Assembly (NCBI GenBank): GCA_944470555.2
Contig: OX104127.1
Location: 68,409,646-68,473,645, forward strand
DNA from: Heterobilharzia americana
Taxonomy: Eukaryota; Platyhelminthes; Trematoda; Strigeidida; Schistosomatidae
Direction of reading: 5' to 3'
DNA: 64,000 nt
Position 1 is the first letter of the stretch, and the number at the start of each line of letters is the position of its first letter. Shown here piece by piece: positions 1 to 13,772 of the stretch. A model generated the notes under the pieces. That model made no database searches, was not told the DNA's origin, and saw only the letters and a program-made list of their open reading frames with translations. The position numbers were made by a program, and so were the translations under genes.

Positions 1-645
1 CCTCTACACCATTTCCCTTCCTATCGTAATCATTTAAACCCATCTCATCCCTATCACTTGCTATGAATTAGCCTCATCTACCTAATTTCTACATGTTTTT
101 GCACCCCTCTCATCTCACTTGGGCGTAAGTAGATTACTCCATCACTTCACTCTTCTTTGTCCTTTACTCACATATTTGTCTTCCTAGGTCATCTCTTCAC
201 TATCCTTGACCCTATATTACGGCCAGTCCAAACAACTCTCTGGCAACTCAACATCTGAAGAATCCAACTGGACCTCAGTCCCCAGCAAACTAACCAATAC
301 TCGACCTCCTGTTCTGTATACCATAGCCCTAGCAGACGAGTGGCTGGATATACTGTATCGGAATCTACCAAAGACCTGGAATCATTCCGCAAGACCGAGA
401 AGCCAGCACGGAGAAATCAACTGGTTTACACAAGCTCTTTAGACGGATATTGGATATTAAATTGGTTGACAGTTTTTGTACTTGTAGGTGGTTTGGATAT
501 GGGAAACAAGTGAACATTCAAGAGGTGGAAGACATTCCATTGAGACAGGCCTTGAACCCAAATTACCATTGTTCGCCACAAATACAACGCAAGATTGGAG
601 TTTGAAGTTCAAGGCGGCTTCGGAATTTCAAAACGTGTCTGCTGC
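1..645. other. 5' flank of the PPR gene
   Basis: No coding exon recognised. Positions 1-180 are C/T-rich on this strand. Small open frames at 206-442 and 488-718 have no recognisable content. The promoter, 5' UTR and any non-coding first exon of the PPR gene should lie here; I see no clear TATA or initiator element. Confidence 0.4.
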
Positions 646-1086
646 ATGTCTGGGTTATTGCGTTTTGGAGCTCGTTTGCTGTTCTCTAGCAGGGCTGTGT
701 CAAAGCACTTGGGTTTGATAAAGCCTGAGGCATGCCAAAGCAGGCTGCATTCGTCCATTATTTCGGAAGTGAATAATGAAAGCTACCGAAATGAATTATC
801 ATGGAACGCCAACAATACTGAAGACCTGGATAAAATTATTCGTTGGTTACAAGTTCACAGGCTTAAGTCTGTACTACACCGTGCTAAGGAGAATGAGAAA
901 AAGATTGATGGGTTCTGGGATAGAATCCTTAAGGGTGAGATATCGATTACATCACAACATAAATATGCAGAGGGTGACATATTTTTGACCGAAAAGTATT
1001 TACACGTGAAAGTCAAGATGGGGATTCCTTTTGACTACGAGGGTATTCTTAGGGATTTACAAGATGCTGGCATAATTCCAAATGTC
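646..1086 (+). CDS. Exon 1: presequence and first PPR helices
   Basis: The reading frame is open from 595, but the ATG at 646 gives the better mitochondrial presequence (Arg/Ser/Leu-rich, no acidic residue in the first 20). It continues through DLDKIIRWLQVHRLKSVLHR to GILRDLQDAGIIPNV. The donor GTAAGT begins at 1087, phase 0. The frame stays open to a stop near 1164, so a longer exon using one of several GTs at 1143-1162 is possible. Confidence 0.7.
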
Positions 1087-4000
1087 GTAAGTTCGATTTC
1101 CATGCATTCTATTTTTTTAGCGGATATTCGCTGCCTTGATACGTCAAAGTTGTACTGCTGGTGATATGAATCAGACACAGTAAAATTTAATTTAAATGAT
1201 AATATCTTTTAGTGCCATCTTGCGCTTGCTCCGGGAATACGGACTGAAACCGAATGTGTACATATATTGTCAGATCTTACATGGTTACGTTAAAGCCGGG
1301 TGAGTATTAACTATCAGTCCCTTTTACTGTTTTCTGACAAGTAAGACTTTGCAGATGAATTTTACTATTTGCTTGCTAAGTTCAATGCAGTGGTCGCTTT
1401 TTTAAGTGTTTGGAGTTAAATGCTGTGAAATGACGCCAGAAATAATCTGTCCTGGCGAGATCTTGGCCATAAAGTCGATATGAACAGAAGTGTATTCGAC
1501 AAGGTAGTACAGCATCCTCAATCACTGAGCAGCTAAGTAACTTTAGGCAGCCAATATAAGTGTCTGCATAATGACCTGCCAGAGGGCAGAACCGAATAAC
1601 ATTTACTGCTTTCACATTCCCGAGATCACTTGGACAAGGCTGTGATTCTGAGGAGAAAAAATGACATGAAAGGCTGGGGAGGTTGTCCGAAACTAACTTC
1701 GAGGCTTCGTAAATAACCCGGAAAATTTCTGAACTCAAACTGGGAATGTTAACTGGCGCTAATCAATAGCATGAAACTTCAATCCAGCGATATTTCTTGT
1801 CAAAGGACTACTTCCTCTAACTTGATTGGATCAGTAGCTGATGAGGACATATGTTGAGTCATCGAATTCACGAAAAAGCCTGAGGAGTAGAATTGGAGCG
1901 GTAACCGGCTTTTAAAATGAAAATGAGATGGCTACTTAAAATTCAGCTTGACCTTCCCAATGGATTATTAGTGATAAACTAAGGAACATTTACAGTGTGT
2001 ACAATAGGTTCACTTCGTCAAGAAGTCCTTTTAAACCCTTTTTTGGTGAGCGTTTCGTCCTCAAAATGCGTTTTAACTTGAAGGGATGTCAGCTGATTGT
2101 TTCAGAGTCATTTACTTGACGATTAAACGAGGACCGTAATATGATCGCTGACAAAAGGCTCATAACGCACTATTCCCAGTCGGTCACTCTTGTAAGTACT
2201 AACTAGGTCTGTCGTTGCTTAACTTCGTGAGTCACTTTGGTTAAGTATCCCAGATCTTAGGGTTCGTAGTTATCCGATGCCTAGCTAGAGCTCGCGAATA
2301 TCAAATGCGGAAAACCTGACGGTTCAGACCTAGACGAGGGCGCATCAATTCGAGTCTTACCCATTTACAGGTTATGAAACATAGATATGCTCATCGGCGG
2401 CCGATGCTTGCCACATTTCTTGACCAGAAGGCGGGATTTGACCCTGTTGACTATGAGGTGTTGCGGCAGTGTCCGACTACCTGAAGTACCGAGTGTATAT
2501 GTAACACTAATCAAATGTTCTGGAACTTACGCAGCCGTGTAAAGGATTTATACAGGGTTGCGAATTGATGACAGCCAATCATGCCGCCGAGGTATGCCTC
2601 TTCAACTTCCTTGTAGATGTAATAATCGACTATTCTAGATACCTCTGGTCTTGCAGGGATTGACCGTCTCCTTTGAGGACGTCTAACCAACCTGAATTAC
2701 ACGGATGATATTGTCGTGTTACACATGCTAACAGAATCCATGTTATTCCTACCCTTAAACAATGAAATGATGCCCCATAACGGCTCTGATCAGTGGTTAG
2801 TGGTGGTCCAAAACCACATGATGTACGTCCGACCACATCTTCCGTGATATAGGCTGACTTTCGTGGCATCGGAGAGACCGTGCGTGACTGGCCTCTAGCA
2901 GATGTCCCATCGGCTGTGGGATCATGCACTAATCCTTATTTTTCAGGTACCTCAAGAAGACCTAGCCTTCTACTGTGTGGGCAGCTGAGAAGTGTCAACC
3001 GCCCTCGCAACTGTCAGCACTCAAGTTCCCTCAAACCACTACCTGCCTCTCCGATTCTTACCTTATCTTCCTCCATGTCTCTTGGGTAACAATCCTACAT
3101 CTTTAATTCCTTCTGGCTGTGCAGCTTTCGACAACGATCTGAATCCACAGAACAACATCCTTGGTCTCTTAAATCCACGCTCCAAATTACACATTGGAGC
3201 CTTCAATGCGCGCACCCTCCGTCAACTTAGCTAATAATCTTCCTTAGCCAAAACTAGTAACTTGAACCATAGATGTGTACTGTGTTCGTGAGATACACAC
3301 AGAACCCAAATACAGTCATTCACTTTACCTCTCCTGGTCAATATGACGAATCTGCAAAATTCACCCTTCGAGTTTCTGAGGATTCAATGACCAGTCCTCG
3401 CGGTCTTGCAGGTGTAGGCATAGCACTAAGCACTTGAACAGATAGCTCACTACTAGACTGGATCTCAGTTGACAGTCGCCTATGTGCCGTCCAACTGAAC
3501 GGTTCGGTGGGAACTTAAAGGGATTGTGAAACTTGCAGTTGTCTTTTTGTAATGTCTGCTTATTCACCCACTGACTGCAATTTGGATGAAGTGAAGGATA
3601 AGCTCTACCGAAAACTGTCTAGCCTCCTTCTGAAAACGAAATGTTCAGATGCGGTTACTGTTGCATGAGATTTCAATGCTCAAGTAAGTAGGCTAAGTCA
3701 AGTAAAAGGCACTTTGGTGGCACTTTCGGAACCCCAGCTGAAGAAACGGAATGCGGTGGTCACCTGCTACAACTGTGCTTAGATAATCATTTATTTCTAG
3801 CTAGCACAAACTTCAGACGTAAAGAAAAACACTATCTGATGTAGCGTCTTCCGAGCTCAACTCAGCAATGGACATAAACAGACTACATTACTATCAGCTA
3901 TTGCTGGAAGATTGCCGCTCCTCCTGGAGTGCGTGTTTGGATAGCGACCATGCGTTGGTTCGTGCACGTATATGTCTGCATCTCAATGGACGTGGAAAAG

Positions 4001-7000
4001 TTTTGCAACAAGACCACTACGAGTGCAACTCGACAATGAGAGGACTATAAGCCGGTTTCAATAAGAAACTGGCTAGGCAGTTATCGGAACAGAAGACTAT
4101 CACTCATCCAGAAGCTTGGTGTCATCTCCAGTCTGGTGTGAAAACGGCGCTGAAGATTGTAGCCGACTCTGAAATAGTGGTTGAAAGGAGCCAGTGGATA
4201 TCAGCAGCTTCTTTTGAATTAATGGATACACGCGAACGCATCCCTGCAGGCTCTGAATACGATGAGGAGCGAACGCAACTCAAATGTGGACTGACAAAAA
4301 GTCTATGCAATGGCCGCGAAATGTAGTGGGCAGCGAAAGCTAAAGAGATGTTAAAGCAGCGGCGATAGGTAACAGTTGACAGTAATTTAAACTTACGGAA
4401 ACTGAGACGAAAAAGTCAACGGTTAGTAAGACTATAGCATAGAAGGATAGGTAGCGATTTGCGCAGGGGAGACGACTGAATCGATAGGTGGGACACTTTG
4501 AAGAACAGTTCAGCTGGTCTTCAGCTACTGTTGCGTTGTCCACTATCCAGTCGGGTACTGAGATAGACCCGTCAGAAGTCGAGAAAGCGGTAGGTAGATT
4601 GGATTAAGGAAGAGCAGCAGGTCCGGACGGACTAGTTCCTGAGGTATTTAAGGATGGTGGTAGAATGATTTTAGTCAACTGAAGTATTAACTAGTGTATG
4701 AAAGTCAAATATGATCCCTTTGACTGGACTGAATCACTCATTATCCCAGTCTTCAAGGAAGGCGAGAAACCCTCTTGTGATAACCACAGAAGAATCAACC
4801 TGACGAACGTAGTATCTAAAATTCCAGGTTTTATAATTCTTTGACGCCTAAGTGGAGCTCGAGAACAGCAAACCTGAGAAAGCCAGACAAACTTCGAACC
4901 TCTGCATGGACGTATCAACCAAATATCCACACTCAACCAAGTTCTGGAACACTGACGCCCGACGTCAGCTGTATTTTTCGACCTAAAGACATCATTCAAC
5001 TCCGTCGATCGAGATGTCTTATGGTAATGTCTCACTGAAAGGGGTACCGAAGAAGGACATCATTCTGTTAAGTGCTTTATATTCGAACATCCGTGAGCGC
5101 ATTAGAGCTTGTGATGAGTTATCAGGTGAGCTGTGTACGCCGAGTGGTGTAGGTCAAAGATACTCACTCTTATTCCTATTCAATTTTAGCATAGACTTTC
5201 TTATGGAGACCCCCTCTTGTCATCTGACTACACGTGAATTGACTGAATCACAGGAGATTGTTTGGTAAACCTCAAATATGCAGATGACATAGTCCTGTTG
5301 GGTGAAGACACTGACAAGGTGCAGAGCCTCCGGGGCACCTTGGGTGGCAATCCGAGAATGTTTGGGATGCGTTTCTCACCGCCCAAATGCAAATTGTTGC
5401 TCCAGGATTGGTCTTCAACGGTACCACGGTCACCAATTGAAATTTTGGTGGTTGAGCGCGTTGAATACTTACCTTGGAAGTCGGATAAGCCCTAGTGGCT
5501 CAGTCGCCGCTAAAATCTGCATGGGTAAAAAGGACTTGGTTGGCTTTTGCCAACTTAAACCATCTGTGACTCCGCCGTGATATTCGACTGTCTATTAAGG
5601 GTCGAATGTATGCTTCAGTCCTCTCTGTTCTACTGTATTGCTGTGAAACATGGTCATTGAAGGTTGAAGATTTGAGAAGGCTTCAGGTGTTTGACGACCA
5701 TTGCCATCGTAGCATAGGTTGTTTTGTGGCGTCATCACGTGTGTAAAGCAGAAGTCAGGCGTAGAGTTTTAGGCAGGGGAGGTAAGTCAGTTGATGCTGT
5801 TGTGAACCTTCATCGATTGAGATGGCTGGGACGTGTTACGTGTGCCTAGCCACCGTCTGCCTCGTAGCACAGGTTCAGGCTGGCAAAAGGTTCGGGGCGG
5901 CGAGGCTAAAACATAGCATCAAACATGAAGTCCCTGACTGTTGATTTAGACATGTTAGGGCATGCAGACTAGCTAGTTGAAGTTCAGGTTACTAGAAAAG
6001 CCAGTGGTTGGAGACTGTCTCTAGATGATATGGCCCAGAACCGGTGTTATTGGCTCAGATGTCTACATGCAATATTCTCATCTTGACCACCGTACCTAAT
6101 TTCATCATTTTCTTATTCCTCTTCCCTCTCTTTTGCTACTTTCTACTTCCTTTGACCGAGTTTTCTTTCTTCATTTTTCATTTTATTACCTTGTTACTTG
6201 ATGTACTGATATGAGATGTGGCAGCTTGGACCGTTACGCAGTAATGCCTAGTCCTATGTTGATGATGACCTGCGTCATCATTAACTTAAGGCCAGGTATT
6301 ACTGCATAACGGTTCAGGTTGCCAAACCTCATATCAGCACATCAAGCGAGAAAGCGCCTAAACGAAAGATGAAATGAAGAAAAATTGGTTCAAAGCGGTA
6401 AAAAGTTGTAAAAAAGAAATAGGAAAATCCTGAATTCAATAGGATGTTTGAGGTGAACATAATATGTGGTTACATATGTGCGCTAGAGCGACCTAGTTTC
6501 AGCCATCTCACCGAGACTTCATAACCAGTGATTCCTATCATCTTGGGGACTTCGACCAGGTAGTTTACATCTCCCAACTCTACTCAGACCAACAGTTATG
6601 GACTTTTGTCTGGCCGCCTCAAACCTTTTTTCAGGCTAAACCTACTTAAGCTAACATTGCCTGACGAATCGGACGATCACTAGGCATGCGTAACACATGT
6701 CTCAACCACCTGAGTTGATGAAGGTTCACAACCTCGGCAACTGACTTTCCTCTCCTCCCTCAAACTCCACCTGACTACATTAATTTGGTGACACCAAGAA
6801 ACACTATGCTATGGAGGCAACGGTGATGGAAAACCTGAAGCTTTATCATGTCATCAACCTTTAATGACCATATTTCATAGCCATACAAGAGAACAGGACG
6901 GATCGCGACACGTTACACTCGACTCTTCGTAGACAGTCGGCTACGGCGGCAACATCATAAGTGACTGGAGCCAATCGGGCCTTTTGTATTCTTGCAGTGA

Positions 7001-10000
7001 TTTTGTCGGCCAGTGACCCACCAAGGTTGGTCCGATTTACAAAGTAAAGTGTTCAATGTACTCAATCACTTGACTCCCTACTGTTAGACATGACACCACT
7101 GAAGATTAGTCCTGGAGCAACAGTTTGCATTTTGGGTGGTAAGAAACCTAACCGAAACCTCAAATTGCCACTCGAGGTGTCCAGAAAACTTCATTTTATC
7201 AGCGTCTTCACGAAACATGACCGTCGTCTACATACTACAGATCTACCAAGGATTCTAGTGTGGAGTCAGGCAACTAGAAGATTTATATAAGTAGGCCAAT
7301 GATAGAGTTAAATAAGGATTAGGAGAGTGCGCGTCCCTGACGTACACCACTTCACGTGCACTTGATAACCCACCATTGGGTCTAAAACGCTCATGGGTTT
7401 TCGAGTACGAAGCCTTCAACGTAGTTATGTACTCACTCAACATTCTTGTCAATGAGGGACATTGCCACAAGACCTTGATTCACGGTGTCGAATGCTGCTT
7501 TCAGGTGAAGATCCCTGGTGGTACTTTCTTCACAGTCAGACACTGCCATAATACCTCACGTTTGATAGAGTAAAATGACGTCTTCAGGTCAATAAATATG
7601 CCAAGTGTCAGTCACTGGTGGGTAAGTATGCCTGTGTTCAAGAACCTGTCGGAGGGTGAAAATATGACCAGTGCATCCTCCTCCAGCTCTGTCTGAAACC
7701 TGGCTGGTTTTCTCGACTTCGCGATTGTTGAGCTCCATTTACACGTCGGATAACTGTGGGTCTAAGAATCTTGTACACAATATTGGTCAAACTAATTCTC
7801 CTATGGTTGTCGTAGGAAGACACTCCTCCCTTCTGTGGACTGGGATAATCAGGGAGGTGGACCTGTCTTACGTCACTTTTGATTCATATAGATGACCTTT
7901 ACCTCCGTCCCTTAAAGGAGCTATTTCCTACCTCCCTCCTTAATAACGTTGTTCGACAAAAACTGTCAGGTCTTAGGGCTTTGCATCGTTTTAGGTTCGA
8001 TACAGCCTTTTCAACTTCATGGAAAGTTGTGCGATTAGCATTTACGCGCCTTTTTAATCCAGGTGGGATGTTGAGTGTTGCTTCTGGCCAGTTGGACTGT
8101 GCTTCGAAGTGTTCTATCCGTCTGTACTGGGACGTCGTTGGAGTAGCATCTTTCTCGGTGATTTTTCCACTATGATTGTGTTCTTGCCGATGTGCCTCAT
8201 AGGCCTAAGTTTTTGCCGGGAAAACTGGGAAAACTCGTCCGTAAATTTTGTATACCGCCTGTTCCAGTATAAAAGGGCCAAAGAAAATGTTATGGATGCC
8301 TAATCCACAATAGAACTAACTTATAATATGCTTATGTTATCATTGTAAAGTTTTAACCTTGTTTTCACGTCATTTTTGCACCTTGCTATGTTACTTCCTT
8401 TACTACAGTTTAGGATGCTGAACGCTAATTTTGCACTTTTGACATACTACTTTGTTTTCTCTGGCCAGGGCCATCTAAGGACATACAAACAACTGAGTTT
8501 TCAGCTGTCATTATTCGGCTGAAGTAAATATACTTTTAACCCCATCGTCTTCTGGTGTCAGCTAAAAATCGAGTTGTGAAGTCATTATCATATCGTTAAT
8601 TGCATCGCGTCGGAGTATTGTATCGTTATATATACCATGGATCGCTACATACACTGAATAATGTTTCTCAATCCTGTTAATTCATTATGTGCCTTACATC
8701 ACCCCCTTCTTTCTCCCTGAGTTCTGATGATATTTGCTTTGTTTTCTGATTGATTTTGGGCTTTCGTGTGTCCTCAATAGCTGAGCAATGCCTTCCACCA
8801 GGATCATTCATTTTATATTTTTATAGACGTAGAATTACGAATCAAATCATGTATAAATTAATATTTATCTTGTCTCAGACATGTAACTTCATGTGGTATA
8901 CAGCTAGTAGTGAAAAGCTGTCTTCTAAACATTGCCTACTCTGATCAAGATTGCGCAGAAGTTGATTATTAGTTAACAGATGTAACCTGTGATAAGGTAA
9001 TGTAGTTACTTTATGGCTCGATGTTGATAAAAAGGAATATTTTGCTTCACTGAAACTTGTGTTTAATTAACAAAATAACCCACTGAAAAATCCTCATAGC
9101 GTTTCTTAGTTAAGCTGGAAAATTGTAATAACGATATTCCTTTGTCTGCATTTCATCTGTTTATTTATACTTACCATACTCCAAAATTTAGCATTAGTCT
9201 TTGAGAGTAAATTAACAGTCCTGATTGTCTTTGTAAACGATACTGCTTTCCTCCAATTTTTCAGGTTGCCCGAGGAAGTTTCTTCCACACAGGAAATACT
9301 ATCTCAAATAGGTTTGTGGCCATCCAAAAGTGCATATGAAGCCCTGTCATCTGCATACGCTGATCTCGGGGATGAACAAAGTGTATTACGAACTCTTGAT
9401 GAGGCTTACGCTGTACTTCCTTCAATATCAGCTTCAGAAACTAAATTCAACAACGAAATTTCACCCACTTTTCTCTTAGATCTTTATACAAATTACTGTC
9501 TTCAAATCCGGATCAAAATGCAACATGTAGCAAGGTATATTGTAGTTTTTTGTGATGTACACTTGTGAGTTACCTTTCTCACTGTCAGTTAGAGGTGTTA
9601 TTCAGCAGATAAACATGGTTAAATTGTCCCCATCTTTGCCTGAGGAACCGCAAAACCTAAAGTTTGTAACGTTCAAAGTCTTCAATGATTTGACCACGTA
9701 TAAATACATATCCCTTCATTCTACTCAGGTTGTGAAGTAATGTGTACATTTGTTATCTTTGAATGAGATATTACTAAACGATGCGCAAGTTCTACCAACT
9801 GTGTGTGGGCCGAAGCCTGGATAAGTGGGACAGGGTTCGAAATAGTGACCATCTAGATGAAAGTCGATTGTCTGCACTAATGAGCTATGGCTTTTAGAGT
9901 AAGGAATAACAGTTTTCCTGAGTGTAAATAGACGTGCTGCAGCGTCTTATTTTGTCTGTTTTAAGACGAACCTTTACGTCGAAGTTCAAAGGGTTTCGAA

Positions 10001-13000
10001 AGTGCCCAGATCTGTTTTCAAACTAACTTATTGATCTGTATACACAAATAACATACATAGCCATGTTTTATTTTTTTTTCCTTATTATTTCACAGATGCT
10101 TGAGTTGTTGCATGTGGTAGAAGATCCACATTACCAATTATACGCAAAGGACACAGTTAAAGTGCTCCTAGCAATGGGACGTTTAGCTGCTGCTCTGAAA
10201 ATTTTCGAAAAATTATGTTTACAAACTGCAACAGATGGCTATCTGTATTCATTGGTTGCCTATGCTGATGCTGGTAGTTTGGTGAGTGACATTTCGGTTA
10301 AGAATAAATCAAGATCATGCTATACTTTTTACCTGGCTGTATTTTCAATTACTTTTGTTTACTCTTCTTTTGTGTCACTACATTTCATTACATTCAGTTT
10401 ATCTTTCTCTTACTAGGACATAGAATCATTGGAACCTTTTTGGCATGTAGCTAACTTGGACAGTGAACAATTGAAAGTGATCAGGAGTAAATGTCAATTG
10501 TGTAAGTTATGGAAACCTTTGTGTAGATTTATACATACATGGTCGTGATACACTTCATTCAGGTAGATAATTGGATGATGTATAACCGCCTATTCCAGTT
10601 TGCTTTGAAATAATAGTTAAGTTAGATTGAAGCAGCTTTCATTCCTCTTTAATTCAAGCATTTACAACGCCTTAGGGTTATAGGACTAGGTGAATAACGG
10701 TGGTACAAACATTCGAGTACACCACTGCGATCGTAAGTTGACAAGTGGTCTCTGTGTTTTGGGTATTTGATGTATAGCATTCTACTGAAGTATTTTTGAT
10801 AAATTTCTTAATAGTCTACTATCCCACAAACCACATGTTGCTACAAAAAAATGTGACGTGCTTTTAGTTTACTGTTCGTTGGTACGTGATTGATGTTTGT
10901 GTAGGTCTCCAGAAATAAATATCAGTGGTGAAATACGCGCCGGAACTGAATGTGTGGCCGTTGACATGTAAGACGCTGCCATGATTCGATTTTATGTTGT
11001 TTGTTTGAGTTTCTCAGGATGCGTTGCAAAGTTACAAGCGAAATAGAAAAAGTTATTTGTGTCATTATAAAGTAATCACAGTTGTTATCAATAATGTATG
11101 CATATATATATGCTAATCAAAACGTTTATTTTTTCAGTTCTCAATCGAAAAAGCAAATCGTCGAACTCATTGTTTTCTCGGTTCCAGAGAAGAATAGACG
11201 ACAACGATGTAGAAGGTCAGTTATTCTACCAATTGAGGAACCGTTTTGTGCTATGTACATCTACCCATTTGTTCTTTGCATGCTACTCTGAAGTGTGCAC
11301 GCTTTAACTAATACCCCTCTGCGCGATGTTCTACGTTGATTTTGTCTGTCCTTGTACTGGCAGATCAGAAAAAGGCGATATTGCATGCAAGTTGAAACGG
11401 AATTGGGAACCTCTGCGACCGCCGTTTAGTGCGAAATGTTCCGAACCTTATACTTAACTGTATTCAGTAAATAGGCCACACTCGTTTGACACAACGACAT
11501 CTAACTCGTAGATAGAAATCTCACTTCACCTACCTACGATAAACCTTTACAGATACTCCTTGAAAGTATATAGTGTTCTCTCTTGTATTTCTTTCTTGGG
11601 TTTTGACTGGTATACCTCCCTGATTATCCCAGTCCACAGAAGGGAGGAGTGTCTTCCTGCGACAACCATAGGAGAATTAGTTTGACCAATATTGTGTACA
11701 AGATTCTTAGACCCACAGTTATCCGACGTGTAAATGGAGCTCAACAATCGCGAAGTCGAGAAAACCAGCCAGGTTTCAGACAGAGCTGGAGGAGGATGCA
11801 CTGGTCATATTTTCACCCTCCGACAGGTTCTTGAACACAGGCATACTTACCCACCAGTGACTGACACTTGGCATATTTATTGACCTGAAGACGTCATTTT
11901 ACTCTATCAAACGTGAGGTATTATGGCAGTGTCTGACTGTGAAGAAAGTACCACCAGGGATCCCCACTATCACCGTTGCTACTCAACTTCGTTATAGACG
12001 TACTAACTGACATAATTTTAGGTATGTCTGATCTCACAGAGATTGAGCTACTCTCTAGAGGTCATCTGGTTGACTCGGAATATGTAGATGATAGTGTCCT
12101 GCTAGGTGAGGACGCTAACAAACGCATTGAGCAGAAATCTGAGTATGTTTGTCATGCGTTTTGTGCGTGCCAAGTGTAAGATGATGCTCCAGGACTGGAC
12201 TGCAACCACTTCCAGTTTAATGATAGGGAGAGAAATAGTGTAACGTGTCGACCACATAAATTGCTTTGGGAGTTGCATCAGCTCGGAGGGGTTGGTTACT
12301 GAAGAAATCTCAGCTGGGATACAGAAGGCCCGTATACCGGTTACCAACTTGCTTCAGCTTTGGTGCTGGATGGCGAGGTATCCAACTATTCATCACAACA
12401 TGAGTATACTGCACTACAGTTCGTTCTGTCCTGTTATACGGCTGAGACATGACCATTGGAAGTAGGAAATATGAAGCGGTTACAGGGCTCTGATCACAGA
12501 TGTTTTCGTGGCATCGCTCGCGTTGGGTGAAATAACCATGTGAGCAGTATTAAGGTCATGTGAAGGGTACTAGGCAAGACGGATAAGTTGATTGATGAAT
12601 GAGGTCGAGAACCTTAGTCGACTGAGGTGGCTCAGACATGTATTGCGCATGCCGAACAACTACCTACCTCGATGTGCCATGCTAGGGGGAACTGCATTAG
12701 GGTGACCAGACTAAAATGTGGCACTAATCGATGGAGTTCCTGACTGTTGTTTCCAACCGTGTTCGGAGATATAGACCACCTGGTTGGGTCCCTCAGACGA
12801 AAGGAATCAGTGGTTGAAGACTCTTAGTGAGTGACGTGGCTGGAAATCGGTCACAATGATGCAAATGTATTCACTCCTTGAATATTTGCACTGACCTTTA
12901 TCTCCAAGTTGTTTATTCCCTCACACAACGTTGTCTACTCTGACATCACTCTTTTTCTATCCACCTGTCTTAGTATCGTACTATTAAGTATGGCAACTTG

Positions 13001-13715
13001 AAGTGATGCATTTTTGTGCGAGGTTCTACGTTGATTCTATGTGTTTTGTGTTACCCAGTTTTACTAACTATGAAAGATGACCATTATGATGTGAAAAGGA
13101 TTCAGGTATTTGACGAAGACTGTCTATGCATCACAATCCATGTGGAATGCAGCCACTCGGTAAGCAATGTAGAGGTTGGGCACGGAATCATAAGTATGAA
13201 AGTCAGCTGATGAGTTTGTGGAGATGCATTGATTGAAGTGGTTTGGACGCCGGTTACAAAACTGTTAGCCAGTCTTCACTGAAGCATTGTAAGATGTAAG
13301 TAGGTTGGAAAAAGCTAAAGGTGACCTAAATAAACTTCGACATCAGTTCAAGCAACTTGATTTGAGGAACGTAAAATAGGACTTTTTGTTTAGAGAGGGC
13401 GGTATTTGTCGGTTTGTTTCATAATTTCCGATGCTCATGCAGTGATTCTGTCTGCTTTGGACACGTGATGGTTGTTGCTCGGATGATGTTCAGCGTTTTC
13501 CTTTACGTTGAAATACTGCAATAATTTGCTGCCGGTGATTCTTTTTTTTGTTGTAGGTGCTTTTGATATTTTGAGAGGCATATCTGTGAGAGAGAAAACA
13601 TTTGGATTTGTATCTATCGCTGAGAAGCTAGCGGATATGGGCTATTCATTAGTGAATGTTTTGGAACGAATTGAGGTAATTTGAGTGGGATTCGTATATA
13701 TTACATTCCGCTATA

Positions 13716-13772
<57 letters not shown>

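Noticed and set aside
1382..1738. 118-codon minus-strand open frame in intron 2
   Set aside because: No motif, no splice partners and decayed surroundings. Treated as a chance frame in an old repeat.
1850..1885. CTGATGAG … CGAAA, reminiscent of a hammerhead ribozyme core
   Set aside because: The sequence between the two boxes does not form a stem II helix and no flanking stems pair, so the core is probably accidental.
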